20,113 nt of DNA, taken from Clostridia bacterium (GTDB lineage: Bacteria; Bacillota; Clostridia; Oscillospirales; Acutalibacteraceae). The stretch spans positions 1 through 20,113 of the forward strand of contig CAAGJJ010000031.1 of NCBI GenBank assembly GCA_900770165.1, in the 5' to 3' direction. Positions 1-5,366 of this stretch are shown here, piece after piece. Within the stretch, counting starts at the first letter, position 1. Every line of letters begins with the position of its first letter. The position numbers and the translations under genes were made by a program. Below the pieces are notes generated by a model. The model searched no databases, was not told where the DNA came from, and saw nothing but the letters and a program-made list of their open reading frames with translations.

Positions 1-215
1 AAAGAGTGTCATCATAACCATGTTCCCCATTGGCGTACACATGTTCACAGAACATGAACAAACATAACATAACATTAGTTAACACTAACTAACACCACAC
101 AACACCGCCTCGCTCCGCTCGGCGTGGTCTCACTCCGTTCAACCTACCTAGCCTTACTACGTTCGGCTCGGCTTAGGTTCGCTCCGCTCACGCACCACAC
201 GGCACTACACAACCC
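1..215. other. Left genome terminus, non-coding, GC-rich motif cluster
   Basis: There is no credible coding frame here. The sequence opens with AAAG, as do the ends of protein-primed phages such as phi29 and Cp-1, so position 1 is probably a true terminus to which the terminal protein is attached. Two inverted repeats are visible: CATGTTC/GAACATG at 40-56 around ACA, and TTAGTTA/TAACTAA at 75-92 around ACAC. From about 105 to 200 the DNA turns strongly GC-rich and carries a repeated motif: TCGCTCCGCTC at 110-120 and 179-189 (exact copies), with degenerate copies TCACTCCGTTC at 130-140 and TTACTACGTTC at 154-164. By analogy this is the replication origin region; the role of the repeats is unknown. 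Confidence 0.65.
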
Positions 216-225
216 AACCTAACAA

Positions 226-241
226 TGTTCAACGTGAAACA
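226..241. promoter_or_regulatory. parS-like 16-mer in the terminal repeat
   Basis: The sequence TGTTCAACGTGAAACA differs from the Bacillus chromosome-partition site parS (TGTTNCACGTGAAACA, from memory) at one defined position. The equivalent site in the right repeat (20088-20103) has the central T changed to G, so it is a poorer match. Host ParB/Spo0J is known to bind parS and has been reported to be involved in trapping phi29 DNA in spores. Binding here is an inference from the match alone. Confidence 0.4.
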
Positions 242-288
242 TTGACACGCTCGGGTCCGTAGTGGATTATGTGAAATTATAAAAACAC

Positions 289-316
289 TTGTATTCTAGA
301 ATATGTGTGCTATAAT
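289..316 (+). promoter_or_regulatory. Left early promoter in the terminal repeat
   Basis: The -35 box is TTGTAT (289-294), followed by a 16-base spacer and a perfect -10 box TATAAT (311-316) extended by TG at 308-309. This is a strong vegetative sigma promoter. The spacer contains the 12-base palindrome TATTCTAGAATA (292-303), placed so that a bound protein would block polymerase. A second possible -35, TTGACA at 242-247, has only GATTAT 17 bases downstream and is weaker. Confidence 0.85.
292..303. promoter_or_regulatory. Palindromic candidate operator, left copy
   Basis: TATTCTAGAATA is a perfect 12-base palindrome overlapping the -35 box and lying in the spacer of the early promoter. The same element sits at 20026-20037 in the right repeat. 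Its position suggests repression of both early operons by one dimeric protein. No regulator is identified; the small basic protein at 4955-5140 is one candidate. Confidence 0.45.
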
Positions 317-346
317 TAGGGTACAAAGAAATGGAGGGTTTAAGAA

Positions 347-646
347 ATGAAACACTATAGTATTAGAAATATTTACATTGATTATGAAGGTATTCAATGT
401 GAATGTTATTTATCTAGGAATAGAATTAAAAGGTCTGTATATAACTTTATCTATGGGCAGATAAATACACCTATTTTAGATTATTTAGAAGAGCATAACT
501 TACAGGTAAGTGTATATTGGAATTATAAATGGTCTCAACCGGTTGCTCATATTCCACAAGCAAAAGGATATCCGGCTGTAATATATGGATTAGGTAAAGA
601 TTTAGGATGGCTTAGTAAATCTTTGGAGCGTAGACATTATGAGTAG
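347..646 (+). CDS. Hypothetical early protein, 99 aa
   Basis: First gene of the left early operon. Its ATG and ribosome binding site (GGAGGG at 333-338) lie inside the terminal repeat, so its translation start region is the same as that of the first right-end gene at 19982. The protein has 99 residues, is rich in Tyr and basic residues and has no signal peptide, membrane segment or recognisable motif. The last bases overlap the next gene (ATGAGTAG), suggesting translational coupling. Early terminal genes of phi29-like phages often target host functions, but nothing in this sequence says which. I do not recognise the family. Confidence 0.85.
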   Translation: MKHYSIRNIYIDYEGIQCECYLSRNRIKRSVYNFIYGQINTPILDYLEEHNLQVSVYWNYKWSQPVAHIPQAKGYPAVIYGLGKDLGWLSKSLERRHYE

Positions 647-938
647 AATTTACAAACATTCATATAATCCAAGTGATATAACAATGGATAATATCAATAG
701 AATTGTTGATATTATAGAGACGTATTTATGTGATTATAAACTTGGTTTTCATTTAGTTTATCAGCGTAGGAATTTAATAAGAATGGATATTCGTAAATTA
801 AATTCAAAGAGTGTAATAGCTAGTTATTCGTTTCGCTATAGCACTATGACGTTATTTAAACGGAAGGTTTTACAAGGCGCTGTGTCACTTGAGGATATGA
901 TTAAAGAAAATGAGAGACGAGGATATAATTATGATTAG
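639..938 (+). CDS. Hypothetical early protein, 99 aa
   Basis: Second gene of the left early operon. The ATG at 639 overlaps the stop of the preceding gene by 8 bases (ATGAGTAG), and GGAG about 10 bases upstream serves as ribosome binding site. The product is a soluble, basic 99-residue protein with many Arg, Tyr and Ser residues. The second half (around RYSTMTLFKRKVLQG) looks like strand followed by helix. It is the same length as the preceding protein but I see no convincing similarity between them. Function unknown. Confidence 0.8.
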   Translation: MSRIYKHSYNPSDITMDNINRIVDIIETYLCDYKLGFHLVYQRRNLIRMDIRKLNSKSVIASYSFRYSTMTLFKRKVLQGAVSLEDMIKENERRGYNYD

Positions 939-1146
939 TAATTTAATCCTTGCAAGTTTTATAATTTGGGTGCTATTATCTATATACCAAATATATCAGC
1001 ATTGCAAAGGAAACTTCAAATATTATAAAGTGTCAAACAGATACATAAATTTCATTATATTATTAATTATAATGTTAGTTATGTGGTTTGTATTAATAAA
1101 TATACAAATTGATGAATTATTGGAGGTGCGACATGTAAAATGTTAA
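931..1146 (+). CDS. Small membrane protein, two predicted TM helices, 71 aa
   Basis: Third gene of the left operon, overlapping the previous stop (ATGATTAG). I choose ATG 931 because GAGG at 919-922 is 8 bases upstream; an in-frame ATG at 910 would add seven charged residues and has poorer spacing. The protein has two hydrophobic segments: an N-terminal one (ISNLILASFIIWVLLSIY) and a second near residues 41-60 (FIILLIIMLVMWFVLINI), separated by a basic loop with Cys, Lys and Tyr. This is a typical small phage inner-membrane protein. It could be an antiholin-like or host-interaction protein, but there is no diagnostic motif. Confidence 0.75.
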   Translation: MISNLILASFIIWVLLSIYQIYQHCKGNFKYYKVSNRYINFIILLIIMLVMWFVLINIQIDELLEVRHVKC

Positions 1147-1184
1147 TAAGTTATGACTTTTCTATAAAAGCGTATAGGTTGTAA
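1140..1184 (+). CDS. Possible 14-aa peptide frame overlapping a start-stop codon pair
   Basis: A very strong ribosome binding site, GGAGG at 1122-1126, lies inside the end of the membrane-protein gene. Six bases downstream is ATG TAA (1133-1138), a start directly followed by a stop. Thirteen bases downstream is ATG 1140, which opens a 14-codon frame (MLISYDFSIKAYRL) ending at 1184. The ATG overlaps the upstream stop, a style used by other genes here. Either ribosome staging upstream of the SSB gene or a micropeptide is possible; both are weakly supported. Confidence 0.2.
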   Translation: MLISYDFSIKAYRL

Positions 1185-1267
1185 ATTGTTATGCTACTAC
1201 AAAATTAGACAACTTGAAATAAATTAATTGAAAAAGCAATAGTTAAAATTAAAAGGAGAATATTAAA

Positions 1268-1669
1268 ATGGAAAATTTAGGAAATGAAGTAATGGCAATG
1301 GAAAATACAGGTTTAGTTGTGACTGAGGACATGACTTATGAGCAACGTGTTAACTTATTCAACGCTGTTAACAATGCTGAGGGATTGAGCGATCAAGTTG
1401 GTAAAGATTTATTTTTAACAGGTTTTATTGTACAAGACGTAGAAAAGGAAAATGATAGAACAGGTGAGATTATCTGTAGTAAGCTAATCACTGTAATTGA
1501 TAAGGAAGGCAAGGCATACGCCACAAATTCAAAACCTTTCTTGCAATCATTAAAGCAACTTAAACAAGTGTTTAACTATGATTGGACAAAGCAACCAATT
1601 CACGTTGTGATTATTCAGAAGAAATCGAATTCAAGCAGTAATAAATATTTGTCAATGGCTGTGAAATAG
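1268..1669 (+). CDS. Single-stranded DNA-binding protein (phi29 gp5-like), 133 aa
   Basis: Probably the SSB that coats displaced strands during strand-displacement replication from the termini. It has 133 residues (phi29 p5 has 124), a soluble beta-rich middle (around FLTGFIVQDVEKENDRTGEI and CSKLITVIDKEGKAYAT) and a Lys/Ser/Asn-rich C-terminus. It lies directly upstream of the terminal protein and polymerase genes, where phi29-like phages place SSB. AAGGAG at 1253-1258 gives the ATG at 1268; an internal ATG at 1292 is less likely. The terminator right after it would make it more abundant than the two replication enzymes downstream, which fits a stoichiometric coating protein. Identification rests on context and overall resemblance, not on a sharp motif. 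Confidence 0.72.
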   Translation: MENLGNEVMAMENTGLVVTEDMTYEQRVNLFNAVNNAEGLSDQVGKDLFLTGFIVQDVEKENDRTGEIICSKLITVIDKEGKAYATNSKPFLQSLKQLKQVFNYDWTKQPIHVVIIQKKSNSSSNKYLSMAVK

Positions 1670-1680
1670 CCTAGTTAATT

Positions 1681-1707
1681 AAGGGTGTTAGCCAACACCC
1701 TTTTATT
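1681..1707 (+). terminator. Intrinsic terminator between SSB and terminal protein
   Basis: Stem AAGGGTGTT/AACACCCTT (1681-1689 with 1694-1702), loop AGCC, followed by a T-rich tract. It probably acts as a partial terminator that sets the SSB to polymerase ratio, because no strong new promoter is visible before the next gene. Confidence 0.85.
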
Positions 1708-1731
1708 TTATCTTAAAAGGGGGTGTTTAAA

Positions 1732-2565
1732 TTGGCTAAAATGAGAAAAAGCACGAAAGATGTTAAGCGGTTGCGTAACGCAATCGCAAGTGCTAAACGA
1801 ACCGCCACAAGAGCGCAAAACCTAGGGCAAGACGTTGTATTTAATGACATTCGTTCTATAAAAGATTTTAATGATCGTAAAGAATTTAATAAGTATTTGA
1901 GAGATATCGAGAAATTTAATAAAGAGAATCGTTACATTGAAAATCGGTATGGCGTTGTTTTTAATAGAAATGACATTGAAAAGGCTAATAAGCTAGTGGA
2001 TAAACAGAACAAGCAAAGAAAAAAACTAGCTAAAAGTGTCGGGTTAACGAAATTAAAAGAAACAAAAGGCGGTATCGCAACGGGTGTTAGTGTTAGAAAC
2101 GCGTTATCTGTTTTAAAAGATGACAGAGGCGGATTTTTTGAACCCGTCCACCATGTTAATATCCAGAGTTATAGATATCCTAAACAATTAGCTAATAGAA
2201 TTGAAAGTTTAGAGGAAAATACTAAAAAGAAAAATAAAAAAATTACGAATTTAAGGTTGAATTATGAAACAGCTTTAGGGAAACATGTTAGAGGGAATAT
2301 AATTACAGAAGAAGAAGCGAAAGAAATTTTAAAAGATATAAAATCTTTATCAGATAAAGATTTTATAAAATGGTTTTATCAAGAAAGAAAAGCACTTAAT
2401 ACGTTTAAATATTTAGATTTGAGCCGTGAGTATACAGAAAACCAAATGTTTGTTAACGAACAGCTTAGTCGAGCGTTAAAATCAGATATGGCAGATGTAA
2501 GAGAAAGTTTAGCCGTATTTACCGGACGCGCTTATGTTAAAAATGGTGTTGTTAAGTATAAATAA
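1732..2565 (+). CDS. Terminal protein, primer for DNA replication (phi29 gp3-like), 277 aa
   Basis: This protein primes replication at each genome end and stays covalently bound to the 5' termini. I choose the TTG at 1732 (MAKMRKSTKD) because AAGGGGG at 1717-1723 is correctly spaced; a GTG at 1723 lies within that site. Length 277 compares with 266 in phi29. Remembered phi29 sequence aligns in the first third: phi29 has a segment FETRAQFNKW then YGVV; here FNDRKEFNKY is followed by YGVVFN. The priming residue of phi29 is Ser232 in FDSEGNTVEN. The equivalent here is LDLSREYTEN, making Ser231 the candidate, with Thr224 an alternative. The N-terminal domain is highly basic, as expected for DNA binding. 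The polymerase follows 18 bases downstream. Confidence 0.9.
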   Translation: MAKMRKSTKDVKRLRNAIASAKRTATRAQNLGQDVVFNDIRSIKDFNDRKEFNKYLRDIEKFNKENRYIENRYGVVFNRNDIEKANKLVDKQNKQRKKLAKSVGLTKLKETKGGIATGVSVRNALSVLKDDRGGFFEPVHHVNIQSYRYPKQLANRIESLEENTKKKNKKITNLRLNYETALGKHVRGNIITEEEAKEILKDIKSLSDKDFIKWFYQERKALNTFKYLDLSREYTENQMFVNEQLSRALKSDMADVRESLAVFTGRAYVKNGVVKYK

Positions 2566-2583
2566 TGTAAAGGGGGTTGTAGT

Positions 2584-4410
2584 ATGGCAAAGAAAAAAGG
2601 TCCAAAAGAGATTTGGGCATGTGATTTTGAAACTACAACCGACCCTTTAGACTGTAGAGTGTGGGCATGGGGCGCAAGTTTTGTTGAAGATTCTAATATA
2701 AAAGAATATGGAAATGATATAGATGGTTTTATAGAATGGTGCAAAGAAAAAACGCGAAAATTATATTTCCACAATTTAGCATTTGATGGTGAGTTTATTG
2801 TAAGTTGGTTATTAAATAATGGGTTTGAATATTCCGAAAAACCTAAAACCGGATGTTTTAAAACAATTATATCGAATACAGGTTTGTGGTACTCCATTGA
2901 AATATGGTGGAAATATTCAATTTATAGGTCCACAAAAACAACTATATGGGATTCGTTCAAACTGATACCCTTTTCAATTAAGAAAATAGCACATGATTTT
3001 AACCTTCCAATTAGAAAGTTAAAGTTAGATTATACGACTAAAAGAGAAAAAGGACATGTGTTAACTCCTCATGAAGTTGATTATTTATTTAATGACATCG
3101 ATATTGAAGGTATGGCCTTGAATGAATGCTTTAAGTTAGGATTTAACAAAATGACAGCTACCAGCTGTAGTTTTGAATCTTTTAAGAAAACTCTGCCTAT
3201 GGCGTTTGAAAAGATATTCCCAACGTTAGAAATGAATGTTGATCGAGATTTAAGACCGGCTTATGCTGGTGGCTTCGTTTGGGCTAATCCGGAACTAAAA
3301 GAACAAGAAATATCTCAAGGTATTGTATTCGATGTAAACTCACTTTTCCCATCACGTATGTACTACGAAAATTTGCCATACGAAACACCTATTTATTTTG
3401 AAGGTGAATATCAGCAAGATGATGAATATCCTCTGTGGGTAGGCGTGATTAGTTTTGCGTTTGATATTAAAAAAGATCATATACCTTGTATTTCATTAGA
3501 TAAGTTTAGTCGATTTTTTGGAAGTAAAAAATATGTGGATAGTTCAAACGGTGATGTTATACGAATGACTGTCACAAGTGTTGATTGGGAGTTATTTAAT
3601 GCACAATATGATATTTATGACGTTGAGTTTCATAACGGCTATAAATTTAGGGGTTGTGTAGGTATCGCAAGGGAGTTTATTGATGAGCAGATGGAAGTTA
3701 AGAAAAATTCCAAAGGTGCACAGCGATTTATCGCTAAAAGAAAAATGAACTCTGTTTATGGCAAATTCGCAACGAACCCAAATGTAACACCTAAAATTCC
3801 ATTTATTGATAAGGATGATGGGGTGTTAAGGTTACACGATCCTATGTTTACAACTTTTGAAAATGGTGAGGTGAAAGAGGTTATTGACGAACAATTCCGC
3901 GATCCTATTTATCTTCCGTATGGTGAATTTGTTACGGCATATGCACGTAAATATACAATTAGCACTGCGCAAAAGGTAGGTATCCATAGAGTTGCATACA
4001 TTGACACGGATTCAATACATTTAGTTGGTACACAAGTTCCGGACGCAATAAAAGATATTATTGATGACAAAGAACTCGGGTATTGGGGTCTAGAATCTGT
4101 ATTTAATAGGTCTTATTTTATTGGCGCTAAGTCTTATGTGGAAGAAATTGAAATCAGTTATAAGGAATATGTGGAACACCAACAAGAGTTTATTAGTGAT
4201 AATGACTGTAAAGATAAGTTGTATTACATTCGTGACGGTGTTTGTTATTATCTAAATGTAAAGTGCGCCGGTATGACGCAAAAGGCAAAACAAAACGTAA
4301 CATATGATAACTTTAGAGTTGGTAACGTTATTAATGATTGTTTGAAAAAGACACATGTACCTGGTGGTATTGTATTAGTTGACAGGCAATTCAGTATAAA
4401 AAGTAGGTAA
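2584..4410 (+). CDS. Protein-primed family B DNA polymerase (phi29 gp2-like), 608 aa
   Basis: Replicates the linear genome with terminal-protein priming and strand displacement. Exonuclease motifs: Exo I DFETT (Asp14, Glu16), Exo II FHNLAFDGEF (Asn64, Asp68), Exo III YLFND (Tyr167, Asp171). Polymerase motifs: A DVNSLFPSRMY (Asp250), B KRKMNSVYGKFATNP (Lys387, Tyr392), C YIDTDSIH (Asp474, Asp476), the KxY-type GAKSY, and the thumb motif CAGMTQKAK. All catalytic acids are present, so both proofreading and synthesis should be active. Length 608 compares with 572 in phi29. Motif A has Phe255 where family B enzymes usually carry the Tyr of SLYP. The ATG at 2584 follows AAAGGGGG with normal spacing. 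It lies next to its priming partner. Confidence 0.98.
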   Translation: MAKKKGPKEIWACDFETTTDPLDCRVWAWGASFVEDSNIKEYGNDIDGFIEWCKEKTRKLYFHNLAFDGEFIVSWLLNNGFEYSEKPKTGCFKTIISNTGLWYSIEIWWKYSIYRSTKTTIWDSFKLIPFSIKKIAHDFNLPIRKLKLDYTTKREKGHVLTPHEVDYLFNDIDIEGMALNECFKLGFNKMTATSCSFESFKKTLPMAFEKIFPTLEMNVDRDLRPAYAGGFVWANPELKEQEISQGIVFDVNSLFPSRMYYENLPYETPIYFEGEYQQDDEYPLWVGVISFAFDIKKDHIPCISLDKFSRFFGSKKYVDSSNGDVIRMTVTSVDWELFNAQYDIYDVEFHNGYKFRGCVGIAREFIDEQMEVKKNSKGAQRFIAKRKMNSVYGKFATNPNVTPKIPFIDKDDGVLRLHDPMFTTFENGEVKEVIDEQFRDPIYLPYGEFVTAYARKYTISTAQKVGIHRVAYIDTDSIHLVGTQVPDAIKDIIDDKELGYWGLESVFNRSYFIGAKSYVEEIEISYKEYVEHQQEFISDNDCKDKLYYIRDGVCYYLNVKCAGMTQKAKQNVTYDNFRVGNVINDCLKKTHVPGGIVLVDRQFSIKSR

Positions 4411-4423
4411 GGAGGTTGATAAG

Positions 4424-4552
4424 GTGATAAGTGTTTTATCTAGCATAATAAAATATTTAATTATGGGCTTATGTTGTTTGAGTGTAACATTTCTATTCAC
4501 TGTTTACGCAATAGGAATGATACTAATGATTATATGGATTATAAAGGAGTGA
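4424..4552 (+). CDS. Small hydrophobic protein, GTG start, 42 aa
   Basis: A short gene directly after the polymerase. The GTG at 4424 is preceded by GGAGG at 4411-4415 with 8-base spacing, one of the best ribosome binding sites in the window, which supports translation. The 42 residues (starting MISVLSSIIKYLIMG) are almost entirely hydrophobic, with one long or two short membrane helices from about residue 4 to 40 and a charged KE end. Its 3' end contains the ribosome binding site of the next gene, so the two are probably coupled. It may partner with the membrane-anchored coiled-coil protein that follows. No family recognised. Confidence 0.6.
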   Translation: MISVLSSIIKYLIMGLCCLSVTFLFTVYAIGMILMIIWIIKE

Positions 4553-4557
4553 AATTT

Positions 4558-4968
4558 ATGAATTTATTGTTAAATATAGTGGTCGTCGTTTTCGTTGGTT
4601 TGATTATAGATTATAGTTACAACAATTTGCGCAATGAAAATAAAATCTTACGAAAAGATGTTGATGAATTACAATATAAGTTGTTAACTTATGAAAATGG
4701 TGGAATATTTGAAGAGTGTGATAAGAGGTTGAAAGAATTTAATGAGATCATGTTCGGAAGTCCTCCATTGAAGAATAAAGTTGTAATTGTAAGAAGTATA
4801 AAAGATTATGATTATAGCGCATATAGAAAAGATATAGACGCGCTAAATGAATATTTAAAAGATGGTTGGAGCATTGTCAATCATGAAACAAATGAATTTG
4901 TTCACACGTACATATTAGGCAAGCCGTTAGCATGGTCTAAAGAAGGTGATAAATATGATGAGCGATAA
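4558..4968 (+). CDS. Membrane-anchored coiled-coil protein (possible gp16.7 analogue), 136 aa
   Basis: I choose ATG 4558 because AAGGAG sits just upstream; a longer frame from 4471 would run through the preceding small gene. Residues 2-20 form an N-terminal membrane helix (NLLLNIVVVVFVGLIIDYS), followed by a coiled coil (NLRNENKILRKDVDELQYKL, about 22-45) and a C-terminal domain ending VHTYILGKP, which resembles small phage domains of the form YLKDGW..I. The order of membrane anchor, coiled coil and soluble domain, and the length, match phi29 p16.7 (130 aa), which organises replication at the membrane. Here it lies beside the polymerase gene rather than in the right operon. The analogy is structural and I claim no sequence homology. 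Confidence 0.65.
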   Translation: MNLLLNIVVVVFVGLIIDYSYNNLRNENKILRKDVDELQYKLLTYENGGIFEECDKRLKEFNEIMFGSPPLKNKVVIVRSIKDYDYSAYRKDIDALNEYLKDGWSIVNHETNEFVHTYILGKPLAWSKEGDKYDER

Positions 4969-5140
4969 GTCAAAAGAAAACCGGAATAAATGGTATAGAG
5001 ATCATGTTAATAAGTATTGTGTATGCGTTAATAAAGATGAAATTGAAGTGGTCGATTATATTGAAGATTTATTGAAATCAAAAAAATTTAGTAAATATGT
5101 AAAAAATAAAATTAAAGAAGATTTGGAAAAAAATAAATAG
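4955..5140 (+). CDS. Small basic protein, possible ribbon-helix-helix DNA binder, 61 aa
   Basis: Last gene of the left operon, overlapping the previous one. AGAAGG at 4941-4946 points to ATG 4955 (ATG 4958 also possible). The protein is rich in Lys, with a short strand-like YCVCVNKDE followed by two predicted helices (VVDYIEDLLKS and FSKYVKNKIKEDL). This pattern, and the phrase NKWYRDHVNKY near the start, recalls small Gram-positive plasmid and phage proteins of ribbon-helix-helix type. A regulatory role, for example at the palindrome in the early promoters, is plausible but unproven. Confidence 0.65.
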   Translation: MMSDKSKENRNKWYRDHVNKYCVCVNKDEIEVVDYIEDLLKSKKFSKYVKNKIKEDLEKNK

Positions 5141-5148
5141 TATGTTAA

Positions 5149-5154
5149 TATAAT
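5149..5154 (+). promoter_or_regulatory. Possible -10 box for the 5160-5311 RNA
   Basis: A perfect TATAAT lies just after the stop of the preceding gene and would start transcription near 5160-5162. No good -35 box is present: TTGGAA at 5123-5128 is 20 bases away, and the region between is A-rich. The RNA may therefore come partly from read-through of the left operon followed by processing. Confidence 0.4.
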
Positions 5155-5159
5155 GGTGT

Positions 5160-5311
5160 AAGGAATAAAGAACGGAAATCAGACATGTATGTTAGGATTA
5201 CTCGCGGTGAAACGTGCTAACAACATAATTAGTCATAGTAAACTAGCTGGTAACACTTTAAACTTTACAACATATATTTATGAAACCCTCTTAAAAGAGG
5301 GTTTATTTTTA
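5160..5311 (+). ncRNA. Candidate packaging RNA (pRNA) of the phi29 type
   Basis: Non-coding segment between the replication and capsid genes, ending in a terminator. Predicted fold: an outer helix joins 5160-5163 with 5263-5266 and UAAAG (5166-5170) with CUUUA (5256-5260), then AUCAG (5178-5182) with CUGGU (5247-5251). It opens into a junction with two arms. Arm 1: AUGU (5185-5188) with ACAU (5223-5226) and UGUUAG (5190-5195) with CUAACA (5217-5222), then a 7-base 5'-side bulge GAUUACU, then a CGCG/CGUG hairpin. Arm 2: 5229-5233 with 5242-5246, loop CAUAGUAA. Bulge bases UUACU (5198-5202) are fully complementary to loop bases AGUAA (5237-5241), as in the intermolecular loop pairing of phi29 pRNA. 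Remembered phi29 pRNA shares GGAAU at the 5' end and CAUG, UAUGUU, GGAUUA in the same order. It would serve the packaging ATPase at 17613. Confidence 0.75.
5283..5311 (+). terminator. Intrinsic terminator after the candidate pRNA
   Basis: Stem AAACCCTCTT/AAGAGGGTTT (5283-5292 with 5295-5304) followed by ATTTTTA. It closes the left operon and would set the 3' end of the pRNA-like transcript at roughly 150 nt, comparable to the 174-nt phi29 primary transcript. Confidence 0.9.
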
Positions 5312-5313
5312 TA

Positions 5314-5342
5314 TTGACTTTATAAAAATGGTAGAATATATT
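5314..5342 (+). promoter_or_regulatory. Late promoter upstream of scaffold and capsid
   Basis: TTGACT (5314-5319), 17-base spacer, TATATT (5337-5342): a near-consensus vegetative promoter starting just past the terminator. It is the obvious start for the late operon. Its near-consensus -35 suggests it may not need an activator of the phi29 p4 type, and I see no p4 gene. Confidence 0.8.
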
Positions 5343-5366
5343 AGTAATTAGAAGGGATGTGTAAAA

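Larger units (their letters stand above)
216..350. repeat. Inverted terminal repeat, left copy
   Basis: Positions 216-350 are the reverse complement of 19979-20113; position x pairs with 20329-x. Over 135 bases there is one mismatch, T235 opposite C20094 (T versus G when read in the same direction). The repeat contains a promoter, a 12-base palindrome, a ribosome binding site and the ATG of the first gene, and similarity stops two bases... into the second codon at 350. Because the window ends at 20113, the outer limit of the repeat cannot be seen; it may extend through 1-215. Confidence 0.97.

Noticed and set aside
242..270. TTGACA-started promoter in the terminal repeat
   Set aside because: The -35 is perfect but the box 17 bases downstream is only GATTAT; the promoter at 289-316 is far better placed and stronger, so this was noted but not listed separately.
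1147..1267. Separate promoter for the SSB gene
   Set aside because: Candidate hexamers such as TTGAAA at 1214 lack a convincing -10 at the right distance.
2532..2897. Minus-strand open frame of 121 codons
   Set aside because: Lies opposite the end of the terminal protein and the start of the polymerase gene, whose exonuclease motifs are in this region; no ribosome binding site.
5160..5311. tRNA or riboswitch interpretation
   Set aside because: No cloverleaf, anticodon arm or TTC loop, and no known aptamer core that I recognise; the fold and loop complementarity fit a pRNA better.
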